35,603 nucleotides of DNA from Candidatus Shapirobacteria bacterium (GCA_028700625.1 JAQVSI010000010.1:1-35603), one strand, 5' to 3'. Positions 17,867 to 29,385 are shown, counted from the first letter of the stretch. Translations and numbers: made by a program. Notes: a model not told the origin generated them from the sequence alone.

Positions 17867-17885
17867 CGAAGGACAGAGAAGATTT

Positions 17886-18428
17886 ATGAAACTCAATTCT
17901 CATCAATTAAGAAAAAGCAAAACAGGGGAGTCAAAGAAATTACAAAAAGAAATCAAACGCAACCCAATTATTTTAGTTTTAGATAACGTTTTAGATACAT
18001 ACAATATTGGTTCTTTTTTTCGATTGGCGGATGCCTTAGCTGCCGAAAAAATTTGTCTTTGCGGACCAGTCGTTACTCCTCCCAACATAAAAATTCATCG
18101 AGCTTCTATTGGCACTTGGAAATGGGTTCCGTGGGAACAATATCAAAACACCAAAGAATGCATTATTCAGCTTAAAAAAGAAGGTTATCAAATTGTTGGT
18201 TGTGAACAAACAAAAGACAGTGTTAATTACCAAAAAGCCAAATATAAATCAAAAATTGCCATTATTGCTGGCAGTGAAAACTTTGGAATTTCTCAAGATG
18301 TCTTAAAATTAGTCGATAAAATAGTAGAAATACCTATGTTTGGGATAAATATATCTTTAAACGTTCTAGTTGCCACTTCTATCATCAGTTTCGATGCTAT
18401 CTCTAAATTAACAACTAAAAAAGCCTAA
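17886..18428 (+). CDS. TrmH/SpoU-family RNA methyltransferase
   Basis: LVLDNVLDTYNIGSFFRLADAL; IIAGSENFGIS; EIPMFGINISLNVLVATSI. Confidence 0.92.
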   Translation: MKLNSHQLRKSKTGESKKLQKEIKRNPIILVLDNVLDTYNIGSFFRLADALAAEKICLCGPVVTPPNIKIHRASIGTWKWVPWEQYQNTKECIIQLKKEGYQIVGCEQTKDSVNYQKAKYKSKIAIIAGSENFGISQDVLKLVDKIVEIPMFGINISLNVLVATSIISFDAISKLTTKKA

Positions 18429-18505
18429 GTTAAGGCATTATTTTAGTCAAAAATTAGAGTAATTTTATAAAAAAGTTTTGCCTAAAGATAGGAATAATTT
18501 GCTTA

Positions 18506-20484
<1,979 letters not shown>

Positions 20485-20490
20485 TTTAAT

Positions 20491-23145
20491 ATGACCGAAG
20501 AGAAAAATACTATTGTCAACGACATTAAAAGAACCAACACCAATATTGGCCGAATTTTAGAAGTAGACATCGTTCCAGAAATGGAAACATCTTATCTCGA
20601 TTATGCCATGAGTGTCATCGTTCAACGAGCCCTTCCAGACGTCCGTGATGGTCTTAAACCAGTTCATCGCCGAATTATTTATGCCATGGATTCAATGAAT
20701 CTTGGTAGTGGTGGTAAAACTTGTAAATCAGCTAAAGTTGTCGGTGAAGTTTTAGGTAAATATCATCCACATGGAGATATGTCTGTTTATGGTGCTCTTG
20801 TTCGCCTAGCTCAAGATTTTTCCCTTCGTTACCCCCTAATTAAAGGCCAAGGAAATTTTGGATCAATTGATGGAGACCCTCCAGCTGCCATGCGTTACAC
20901 CGAAGTTAAATTAGATAAAATTACCACCGAAATGATTTCTGATATGAGTAAAGAAACCGTCGATATGGTTGATAATTTCGACGCCACCATCAAAGAACCA
21001 TCTGTTCTTCCTACTAAAATTCCAGTTCTACTTTTAAATGGCGCCGACGGTATTGCTGTCGGTATGGCCACCCGCATTCCTCCACACAATTTGAAAGAGT
21101 TATGTCAAGGTATCGATTTTATTTTAGATAATAGTCGATTAGAAAAAATCGAAGCTGAAGCTGAACTAAATAATCTTTTAGCTCCACCCAAAAACACTCA
21201 AGAAATGGTTTTAAGACCAGCTTTTGAGTTAGAAAAAGAACATTTTAATTTTGAAACCAGTGCCACAGTCGAAGATTTAGTCAAATTTGTCCAAGGACCA
21301 GACTTTCCTACTTCTGGTGAAATTTATGGTAAAACAGGCATTATCGAAATGTATAACACTGGTCGTGGTAAATTCATGGTCCGAGGTAAAACTAACATAG
21401 AAGAAACCAAATCTGGAAGAATCCGAATTATTATTACTGAACTTCCTTATCAAGTTAACAAAGCTGAATTAGTCAAAAAAATTGCTGATTTAGTTCGTGA
21501 TAAAAAAATAATTGGTATTTCCGACCTTCGTGATGAATCAGACCGCCATGGTATTCGAGTCGTTGTTGAAATTAAAAAAATTGGTAAACCAAAATCAATT
21601 TTAAACAAACTTTTTAAATATACCGCCCTTCAATCATCTTATTCTGCCAATATGTTGGCCTTGGTTAACGGAGTTCCTCAAACTCTAAACTTACGCCAAA
21701 TGTTATTACTTTTCCTCCGACACCGCGAAACTGTCATTCGTCGCCGTACCATTTTTGACTTAAAAGGATCATTAATGCGAGCTCATATTCTAGAAGGTCT
21801 TAAAAAAGCTCTCGATTTCATTGAAGAAGTTATTAAAACTATTCGTGGTACCAAGCCAGAAGAAGATCCAAAAGGTAAATTAATGGAAAAATTTGGTTTT
21901 ACAGATCTTCAAGCTCAAGCCATTCTTGAAATGCAACTTAAAAAACTCTCTGGACTTGAACGTCAAAAGCTTGACGATGAATATAGTGAAATTGAAAAAA
22001 CTATTGCCAATTTAACAGCCATTATTACTAAACCAGAAGTTATGGTTGGAGTCCTTAAACAAGAAAACAGTGAAATTATAGAAAAATATGGTGACACTAG
22101 AAAAACTAAAATTTATGCTCGTAGATTAGAAGATTTTAGTGAAGAAGATTTAGTCCCAAATGAAGCTGTTCTTGTTGCTCTTACTAAAACGGGTTACATA
22201 AAGCGAGTTGCTAAAGAAACTTACCACACTCAAAAAAGAGGTGGAGTTGGAGTGGTTGGAATGACCACAAAAAGTGAAGATGAAATTGAATGTATGCTTT
22301 CTGTTGATACCCACGACGATCTTTTGTTCTTTACCAATCGCGGTCGAGTTTTTAAAACAAAAGTTTGGGATATTCAAGAAGGAACTAGACAAGCCAAAGG
22401 CCAAGCTGTTGTTAATTTAATTAACATTGTTCAAGGTGAAACTGTTCAAACAATTCTTCCTATCGGCAAAAATACCAAAGCTAAGTTCATTTTACTTGCC
22501 ACCAAAAATGGTGTCGTTAAGAAAACTTCTATCGACAAATTTAAAAATATTCGTCAAACCGGTTTAGCTGCTATCAAGCTTGATTTAAACGATCAACTCA
22601 CTTGGGCCAAACTAACTGAAGGCGATAATCAAATATTCATAGTTACCAAAAATGGTAAATGTATCCGCTTTGATGAAAGAGATTGTCGTCCAATGGGTCG
22701 TCAAACTCGAGGAGTCAGAGGTATTCTTCTTAAAGAAGCAGATACCCTGGTTGGAATGGATGTTGTTCCTAGTGTTATCGATAAAAAAGAAAAAGGCATT
22801 TTTAAACACCTTCTGGTTGTCACTGAAAACGGAGTTGGTAAAAGAACTGATGTTTATCTCTATCCTTCTCAAAAACGTGGTGGTATAGGTATTAAAGTAG
22901 CTAATCTTAGTGCTAAAAATGGAAAGATTGCCGCTGCTCAAGTTGTTTCCGAAACAGATGACCAAGTTGTTTTAGTTTCCAAAAAAGCTATTACAATTAG
23001 ACTCCCTTTAAAAAATATTCCAACTCTTAGTCGCAACACTAAAGGAGTAATTCTTATGCGCTTTAAATCTACTGACGACAAACTCAGTGCAATGACTGTC
23101 ATAAATAAAAATGATTCAACAATAGAAGACGAAAAAACAAAGTAA
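20491..23145 (+). CDS. gyrA: DNA gyrase subunit A
   Basis: [39 protein letters not shown]; GyrA C-terminal beta-pinwheel blades; box-like [10 protein letters not shown]. Confidence 0.97.
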   Translation: MTEEKNTIVNDIKRTNTNIGRILEVDIVPEMETSYLDYAMSVIVQRALPDVRDGLKPVHRRIIYAMDSMNLGSGGKTCKSAKVVGEVLGKYHPHGDMSVYGALVRLAQDFSLRYPLIKGQGNFGSIDGDPPAAMRYTEVKLDKITTEMISDMSKETVDMVDNFDATIKEPSVLPTKIPVLLLNGADGIAVGMATRIPPHNLKELCQGIDFILDNSRLEKIEAEAELNNLLAPPKNTQEMVLRPAFELEKEHFNFETSATVEDLVKFVQGPDFPTSGEIYGKTGIIEMYNTGRGKFMVRGKTNIEETKSGRIRIIITELPYQVNKAELVKKIADLVRDKKIIGISDLRDESDRHGIRVVVEIKKIGKPKSILNKLFKYTALQSSYSANMLALVNGVPQTLNLRQMLLLFLRHRETVIRRRTIFDLKGSLMRAHILEGLKKALDFIEEVIKTIRGTKPEEDPKGKLMEKFGFTDLQAQAILEMQLKKLSGLERQKLDDEYSEIEKTIANLTAIITKPEVMVGVLKQENSEIIEKYGDTRKTKIYARRLEDFSEEDLVPNEAVLVALTKTGYIKRVAKETYHTQKRGGVGVVGMTTKSEDEIECMLSVDTHDDLLFFTNRGRVFKTKVWDIQEGTRQAKGQAVVNLINIVQGETVQTILPIGKNTKAKFILLATKNGVVKKTSIDKFKNIRQTGLAAIKLDLNDQLTWAKLTEGDNQIFIVTKNGKCIRFDERDCRPMGRQTRGVRGILLKEADTLVGMDVVPSVIDKKEKGIFKHLLVVTENGVGKRTDVYLYPSQKRGGIGIKVANLSAKNGKIAAAQVVSETDDQVVLVSKKAITIRLPLKNIPTLSRNTKGVILMRFKSTDDKLSAMTVINKNDSTIEDEKTK

Positions 23146-23341
23146 AAAATATTGATACTATAGGGTGTACATATCTAATAAGTATACATTAGCAATATTA
23201 CTAAAAGACCGCTAAGATACCCACGTTTTTCGTTTTTGGCCTAAATTAGGGATAAATATACTACCATCAAAGAGTAAACTATTAAAAACAGTGGAGGGGA
23301 CTAATTATTGGTAATTTACCGTCACTATAGGGTATTAATAT

Positions 23342-24292
23342 CTATTTATTTCCCGAATGAAATTTTTCATGAACTTCTCGCAATCTAGCATCCGTCACAT
23401 GAGTATAAATTTGAGTTGTGGCAATATTTTTATGTCCCAAAAGTTCTTGAACCGATCTTAGGTCAGCTCCAGATCTCAAAAGATCTGTAGCCATTGAATG
23501 TCTTAAGGTGTGGGGTGTCGCATCTACTGGTAAGTTAGCAGTTTTCACATAGTGTTTAACTAATCTTTGTATAGATCTTGCTGTTAGTCTAACTTTTTCA
23601 TCTCCAAGTGGAATTTCATTCGGTCTCAAATCTCTAATAAACAGGGGTTTATACTTATCTTCGCGACTCATTAAATATTTTGCGACATGGTCAGCTGCTT
23701 GTTTAGAAATAAAAACCACTCTCGCTCGACCACCTTTACCAATCACTCCAAACTCCCTAGTTTTCAAATTAATTTGATCACGATCTAAGTGAACCAATTC
23801 AGAAACACGTAATCCAGTTGAAAATAAAAGTTCTAAAATGGCTCGATCCCTAAAACCATTTTTGCTAGAGGGGATTGGTTGTACTAAAAGTCTCTCCATC
23901 TGCTGAGCATCCAAAAACTTCAAAGAATGATCTTTAACTTTGGGCACATCCAACTTTTCTGGTTGAAGCACCTTATAGTCGTTTTTGATTAGCCATTTTA
24001 AAAACGATCTTAAAGCAATCACGTAATAACCCTGAGTTACCAATTTCATTTCTCCTATACTTCCCTTCTGTCTGGCCAAAAAAAGTCTAAACCTTCTCAC
24101 CACATCCACTGTTATTTCATTAACAGTAAGTTTCTTATCTTTATTCTCTTCCGACAGAAAATGCATTAACACATCTAAATAATGTTGGTAATTTCTAATT
24201 GTCAGTCTTGAGCAGTTTTTTTCAATTTCCAAATGCTCCAAAAATCGCCTTATTAAAATACCCAAATCATTTTCCATAAACAATCTTACCAT
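23342..24292 (-). CDS. xerD: Tyrosine recombinase XerC/XerD-like
   Basis: FSTGLRVSEL (Arg I), HTLRHSMATDLL, LLGHKNIATTQIYTHV (His...Tyr). Confidence 0.93.
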   Translation of the reverse strand: MVRLFMENDLGILIRRFLEHLEIEKNCSRLTIRNYQHYLDVLMHFLSEENKDKKLTVNEITVDVVRRFRLFLARQKGSIGEMKLVTQGYYVIALRSFLKWLIKNDYKVLQPEKLDVPKVKDHSLKFLDAQQMERLLVQPIPSSKNGFRDRAILELLFSTGLRVSELVHLDRDQINLKTREFGVIGKGGRARVVFISKQAADHVAKYLMSREDKYKPLFIRDLRPNEIPLGDEKVRLTARSIQRLVKHYVKTANLPVDATPHTLRHSMATDLLRSGADLRSVQELLGHKNIATTQIYTHVTDARLREVHEKFHSGNK

Positions 24293-24638
24293 GTTGGCAC
24301 TTTTTCAAGACAGATCCAATCAATTTAATAAATAAAGAGGTAAAAGTAATCGGCAGTTTTATTATTTGCGTTTACAGGGGCTCTGATGACGTTTTAGGTT
24401 CAATTTTGCCTATCATTAGGCACAAAATCCAAAATCTCCTGTCCAAAAAAGACATAGGGGAGTCAACCACCAAAATTTAAGGCCAAAGTTATAAATTTAA
24501 AAGAAAAAGACCAAATGGGGAATTAGGGCTTTTTAAATAAATTAAACAAATAAAGATAAATCCAGTGATTTAAAATTGGAAATTAAAAATTAGAAATTAG
24601 TTTAAAAATAGCCCTCCCCCTACCTAAATATTTACATA

Positions 24639-24666
24639 ATGTCGCAAAAGATACATTGTGCGACAT
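24639..24666. other. Candidate dif-like Xer recombination site (11-6-11 inverted repeat)
   Basis: ATGTCGCAAAA GATACA TTGTGCGACAT; arms match at 10/11 positions; upstream of the xer gene. Confidence 0.5.
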
Positions 24667-24841
24667 AGCATATTTAGCCTCCTTCTGCTAGGAGATAGCA
24701 ATTAAATCTCTTCTCTCTCACTTGTCTTTTTCACCATTAATTAAATATTGAATATTAGAAATTGGTAATTAATTACGTCTTCTCCTCCCTCTTGGAGACT
24801 CCACTTTGATACATTCAGCCGAATATGAGTTTTCCACAGAG

Positions 24842-24924
24842 ACTATATCACACTATATCACCTGCTCCGTGAAAACTATAGGATATTTCGTGAAAATATT
24901 ATAGGATGTTATATATTATAGGAC
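24842..24924. repeat. Iteron-like repeat cluster
   Basis: Two tandem ACTATATCAC (24842-24861), CGTGAAAActATAGGAT (24868-24884), CGTGAAAAtattATAGGAT (24889-24907), third TATAGGAC (24917-24924). Confidence 0.65.
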
Positions 24925-25166
24925 TCCCCTCTGCCCTGCCTACCTGTCATTTATTTTTTAAAAAATCTGAACCTAATTAAAGCTAAACAATTACTCTGTC
25001 TGTAACTTATTATTTAATATCTAAACTGACATCTGAAATCTGAGAACTGAGATCTAAGTTCCCTTCACTCCCCTTTTTTAACATATTAATATATAAATAT
25101 TACCTATCTTTCCAATAAAAACAATCAAATTCTATTTAATATCCTCATTTTTATATATAATAGGCA

Positions 25167-26111
25167 ATGAATCAAATTATTGAAAATATTTATCAACAAG
25201 CCAAATTAAATTATAAAAAAATTGTTCTTCCGGAAGGTACCGATAACAGAATTATCCAAGCTGCTAAAATAATCCGTGATCAAAAAATTGCCGAAGTCAT
25301 AATTTTAGGCTCAAATCCAGATTCTGATATTAATCCTAAAAAGTCCCCTCTTCTAGACCAATTTGCCACGACTCTTTTTGAATTAAGAAAAGACAAAGGT
25401 TTAACCTTAGATGAGGCAAAAGTTCTAGTTAAAGATCCAATTTATTTTGGCACTTTAATGGTTCATCTTGGTCTAGCTGATGGTCTAGTTGCCGGAGCTA
25501 TCCATACCACTCTTGACACTCTTAAGCCATCTCTTCAAATTATTAAAGCCAAAGAAAATTCAAAATTAGTTTCTAGTTTTTTTATTATTGAAACTAAAAA
25601 TAAAGATATTGGTGAAGACGGTTTATTGTTTTTTGCCGATTGTGGCCTAAATGTTAGTCCAACTGCTGAAGATTTATCTGAAATTACTATTCAAACAGCC
25701 AAATCTTTTAATCTTCTTACCAAAAAAATTCCTCTAATTGCTATGCTTTCTTATTCAACCAATAGCAGTGCTAAGGGTGAATCAGTCGACAAAGTTAAAC
25801 TTGCTACTAATTTAGTTCGTCAAAAAAATCCTGACTTAATTATAGAAGGTGAATTACAAGGTGATGCTGCTTTAGTTCCTCGTATTTGTGATCTTAAATT
25901 TCCTGGAAACTGTATAGGTGGTCAAGCTAATATTTTAATTTTCCCAGACCTAAATTCTGGAAACATCGCCTATAAATTAGTAGAAAGAATTGCTCAAGCC
26001 AAGGCTTATGGTCCTCTTACTCAAAATATGAAAAAACCAATTAATGATCTTTCTCGTGGCTGTAGTATCGAAGACGTTGTTACTACTGTTGCTATTACTT
26101 GTGTTCAGTAG
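25167..26111 (+). CDS. pta: Phosphate acetyltransferase
   Basis: KIVLPEGTDNRIIQAA; GLADGLVAGAIHTTLDTLKPSLQII; LSYSTNSSAKG; PDLIIEGELQGDAALVP; FPDLNSGNIAYKLVER. Confidence 0.92.
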   Translation: MNQIIENIYQQAKLNYKKIVLPEGTDNRIIQAAKIIRDQKIAEVIILGSNPDSDINPKKSPLLDQFATTLFELRKDKGLTLDEAKVLVKDPIYFGTLMVHLGLADGLVAGAIHTTLDTLKPSLQIIKAKENSKLVSSFFIIETKNKDIGEDGLLFFADCGLNVSPTAEDLSEITIQTAKSFNLLTKKIPLIAMLSYSTNSSAKGESVDKVKLATNLVRQKNPDLIIEGELQGDAALVPRICDLKFPGNCIGGQANILIFPDLNSGNIAYKLVERIAQAKAYGPLTQNMKKPINDLSRGCSIEDVVTTVAITCVQ

Positions 26112-26114
26112 TTT

Positions 26115-26903
26115 CTAAACTATAGAATTCCCAGTCAAAACTATTCCTAATATTATTGCCACTCCTATCCATACTAAAACTCGCCAAGTTTTTTTAAAAA
26201 GTCTTTCTCTCAATTCTGCATGAAGCAAACTACTCAAAACATAAACTATCATAACTAAATATATTGATCCCTTAAAAATACCAACCGGCCAAAAACTCAA
26301 AACTAAAGCCATTTCTGCCATTAAAAGTGAAGGGACAAAAATATAATACCAAACATTTTTATCTTTTCCATCATCGGGTAATTCTATTGTTACACTGAAA
26401 AAAATATATAAAAATATAACAATTGAAATAACAAAAACTATAATCATATTTAACCAGTAGTTAAACTTAAAAGAAAAAAGACTATCAAATAAGAAAAAAG
26501 AAGATAACAATAATAAAATTAAACCAACAGTATAAGCTGCTCTGTAAAGTGGTGGCGTTCTAAAACCTATTGCTACTAAAAACACATTTTCTACCAAAAA
26601 CATGGCATAACTTATTAACCCAAAAAACAAACTATAGAAAAAAGTTAATAAAAAATTTTGAGGTAATAAAGTTGCAAATAAAGCAAATCCAATAAAAAAA
26701 GCTACTGGCATAACTATAGACATCAATCTGATATAAATGCTTTTATCAAAAACAATTCCTAATCCAAACCAAAAACAAAAAATTACCAAAACTACTCCTA
26801 CCAACAATCCATAATAATGAGATTCATAGGGTAAGCTCAAGAAGAAATAAAAGCCAATTGCTGCTAATAAAGATGATATTAAATACCTAATTCTTTTTGA
26901 CAT
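26115..26903 (-). CDS. Hypothetical polytopic membrane protein
   Basis: Many hydrophobic segments; ATG at 26903 (MSKRIRYLI) preferred over 26945 since TATAAT sits 6 nt upstream of it. Confidence 0.7.
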   Translation of the reverse strand: MSKRIRYLISSLLAAIGFYFFLSLPYESHYYGLLVGVVLVIFCFWFGLGIVFDKSIYIRLMSIVMPVAFFIGFALFATLLPQNFLLTFFYSLFFGLISYAMFLVENVFLVAIGFRTPPLYRAAYTVGLILLLLSSFFLFDSLFSFKFNYWLNMIIVFVISIVIFLYIFFSVTIELPDDGKDKNVWYYIFVPSLLMAEMALVLSFWPVGIFKGSIYLVMIVYVLSSLLHAELRERLFKKTWRVLVWIGVAIILGIVLTGNSIV

Positions 26904-26910
26904 TAATAAA

Positions 26911-27606
26911 TTATACCTTTTTATAATCAAATCCTGCAAAAACACTTACCACATCATCATTTTCTTCAAGTTCTTCAATCATATCCATAATTTTACTTAC
27001 TTCATCATCCGAATTAAGTATAGTTGGATTATTTGCTCTTAAGACCAATCCCGAGTTTGCCACCTTTAAACCCATTTTCTCTACTTTTTTTACCATTTCA
27101 TCTAAATTGTTTGGTTCTGTCAAAATAATATTTTCGTCAAAATCAATTACTCCAGCATCAATCAATTCCAAACTGAGATCTGATGAACTAAGATCTGGAA
27201 AATCAGATATTTCCACTTCCCCTACTCTTTTAAATTGAAACATAACTGAATTACTTTCACCTAAATTACCACCATAATTTCTAAAAATTAATTTAATTTC
27301 TCCCAAAATTCTATTTTTATTATCTGTCTCTAAATCAATTACGATTGGTACTCCAAATGGACCATAGCCTTCAAGAGTTACAGTGACCAAATTTGCCTTT
27401 CCTCCTTCAAATTTTGCAATTAATCTATCTATATTTTCTTTCGGCATATTCACTTCTCTTGCCTTATCAATTGCTGCTTTTACACCAGTTCCATCTCTCA
27501 ATGCTGTTAATATATTTTTCGAAACCCTAGTAAAAACCGTACTTCTTTTTTTATCTTGAGCCCCCTTTCTATTTTTAATGTTTGACCACTTAGAATGACC
27601 TGACAT
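26911..27606 (-). CDS. yebC: YebC/PmpR family protein
   Basis: MSGHSKWSNIKNRKGAQDKKRSTVFTRVSKNI. Confidence 0.96.
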   Translation of the reverse strand: MSGHSKWSNIKNRKGAQDKKRSTVFTRVSKNILTALRDGTGVKAAIDKAREVNMPKENIDRLIAKFEGGKANLVTVTLEGYGPFGVPIVIDLETDNKNRILGEIKLIFRNYGGNLGESNSVMFQFKRVGEVEISDFPDLSSSDLSLELIDAGVIDFDENIILTEPNNLDEMVKKVEKMGLKVANSGLVLRANNPTILNSDDEVSKIMDMIEELEENDDVVSVFAGFDYKKV

Positions 27607-27615
27607 AAATATATT

Positions 27616-28437
27616 TTATTTAAAATAATTAGAATATTTTACCATTGAAGCAAATTTATCGCCAAAATATATCTCTAACTCATTTTCATTTAAAGTTTCA
27701 TCTTTTTTCTTTTCACAATCAAAAATTCTATTGATTATCTTCCAACCATAATTCAAATCAGTTTTATTCCCATAAACAATTAAACATTTATCGACTTTTT
27801 GATTATCATTATCATTAGAAATCACCGAAAATCCCGACCATTCCAATCTCTTAGTCATAAATCTTGCTAAACCGCTTTCATTAGTATTATTAAAAACCGA
27901 CAATCTCAGTTCTTCATTATTTAACTTACTTTCGGAAAAATCTCTTACCAAAACTTCATCAAGAAATAAATCATTTTCGCTAATTTTGCCATTTATTTTT
28001 TCTTGTTTTAAAAACATTTTTTCATAATTTTTTCTATATTTTAACCAATTTAAAAATCCTAAATTTTCAATTAAAAAAGAATTTTCTTTCCATTGACTTG
28101 TTGAATTTAAAAATAAAATTTTATCAGGAAAAAATCCAAAACTATACCAAAAAATATTTTTTATCTGGTCAGAATTTTTTTCTTCATCCAAAATATTTTT
28201 AAATTCTTTTGATACTTCTTCATTTAAATTTAACTCATTAATCATTTTTCTATCATCAGAGATAGAAACCAAAGCAACTCCATCTGTCGCAATTATCCCA
28301 AACTTGTGATCTAAATTTAAATCTTTGTCCCTTTTATTCCAAAAACTCAAAAAAATTAAAACTCCAAAAAATATCAACCAAAAAATTGCAAAAAAAACTT
28401 TTATATTTATTTTCTTTTTTATTCTATTGTTCCTCAT
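27616..28437 (-). CDS. Membrane-anchored protein with C-terminal LytR_C-like domain
   Basis: N-terminal TM; LRLSVFNNTNESGLARFMTKRLEWSGFSVI resembles LytR_C. Confidence 0.6.
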   Translation of the reverse strand: MRNNRIKKKINIKVFFAIFWLIFFGVLIFLSFWNKRDKDLNLDHKFGIIATDGVALVSISDDRKMINELNLNEEVSKEFKNILDEEKNSDQIKNIFWYSFGFFPDKILFLNSTSQWKENSFLIENLGFLNWLKYRKNYEKMFLKQEKINGKISENDLFLDEVLVRDFSESKLNNEELRLSVFNNTNESGLARFMTKRLEWSGFSVISNDNDNQKVDKCLIVYGNKTDLNYGWKIINRIFDCEKKKDETLNENELEIYFGDKFASMVKYSNYFK

Positions 28438-29098
28438 AATTTTTTAAAACCTCTTTCAAGTCATTAGGTATGTCTATTTCTAAATTTATTTTTTGACCAC
28501 TAGTTGGATGTTCAAAAACTATTTTAAAAGCATGCAAGAAAGGCCTTTTCAAATCATCGATAACTTCTCCTCCGTAAACCCTATCCCCCACCAAGGGCCA
28601 CCTTAAATAACTTAAATGAACCCTAATTTGATGCGTTCTTCCTGTTTTTAAATTAATTGACAATAAACTATAAATTTTCTCTTCTTTTTTATATTTTTTA
28701 ATCACTCTAAATTCAGTCAAAGCCTTTTTTCCATCAACACTTACTCCAAATTTAGCAAAAACATATTTAGACCTATCAATTGGCATATTTATCTCCCCTT
28801 CAAAGGATACATCTCCACCAACCAAACAATAATACTGTTTAATCAAAGTTCTCTCCTTAAATTGCTTTTTTAACCCCAAAAAAGACTCTTCTGTTTTAGC
28901 CATCATTACCAATCCAGAAGTTCCTTTATCTAATCTATGAACAATTCCATTTCTTGGTAAATCATTTGGCCTAAACTCCCTTAAAAAATCTTCCAATGTT
29001 CCTTTTTCTTCTTTTTTCTCTTTAGTTGTCGTCATAAAGGCCGGTTTTTCCACCACCAACACTTCTTTATCTTCAAAAATTATTTTGACTTCTTCCAT
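28424..29098 (-). CDS. RluA-family pseudouridine synthase
   Basis: GIVHRLDKGTSGLVMMAKT; LKTGRTHQIRVHLSYLRWPLVGDRVYGG. Confidence 0.95.
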   Translation of the reverse strand: MEEVKIIFEDKEVLVVEKPAFMTTTKEKKEEKGTLEDFLREFRPNDLPRNGIVHRLDKGTSGLVMMAKTEESFLGLKKQFKERTLIKQYYCLVGGDVSFEGEINMPIDRSKYVFAKFGVSVDGKKALTEFRVIKKYKKEEKIYSLLSINLKTGRTHQIRVHLSYLRWPLVGDRVYGGEVIDDLKRPFLHAFKIVFEHPTSGQKINLEIDIPNDLKEVLKNYEEQ

Positions 29099-29385
29099 AA
29101 GATATCAATTAAACAAATTAAAACCCCTATTCCAATTATCCAATCATTAATATTGTTGTAAAGACCTAAATAAAAAAAATTCCAATAATCCCTCACATAA
29201 CCAAGCATAATTCTTTCAATTAAATTAGCCATCGCACCAATAAAAATCAACCAATATCCCCTACCTTTTTTAATTGCCAGATATAAAAATAATAGAGTAA
29301 ATATTATACTCAATAAAATAAAAAATACCCCATTTATTCCAAAACTTATACCGTAGTTTTTCACTATTATTTCGCTAGGCTTCAC
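29080..29385 (-). CDS. lspA: Signal peptidase II-like protein, short
   Basis: GAMANLIERIMLGYVRDYWNFF...NNINDWIIGIG resembles LspA motifs, two Asp retained; 101 aa; overlaps RluA gene. Confidence 0.7.
   Translation of the reverse strand: MKPSEIIVKNYGISFGINGVFFILLSIIFTLLFLYLAIKKGRGYWLIFIGAMANLIERIMLGYVRDYWNFFYLGLYNNINDWIIGIGVLICLIDILWKKSK

Noticed and set aside
23321-23335. TCACTATAGGG resembles the core of the phage T7 promoter
   Set aside because: Only a partial match, no phage RNA polymerase or phage genes in the window, and it is better explained as part of the local ACTATAGGGT repeat
23146-24300. Replication terminus called from gene-polarity switch
   Set aside because: By-eye counts give C greater than or equal to G on the + strand on both sides, so no skew inversion is evident; polarity alone is insufficient
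24830-24838. TTTTCCACA as evidence for an oriC
   Set aside because: Single DnaA-box-like word, no dnaA/dnaN nearby and no visible box cluster; mentioned only as context
24456-24930. 9-bp inverted pair AGGGGAGTC (24456-24464) / GACTCCCCT (24922-24930) as ends of a mobile element around the dif-like site
   Set aside because: Short, no target-site duplication, no transposase between them; could be chance
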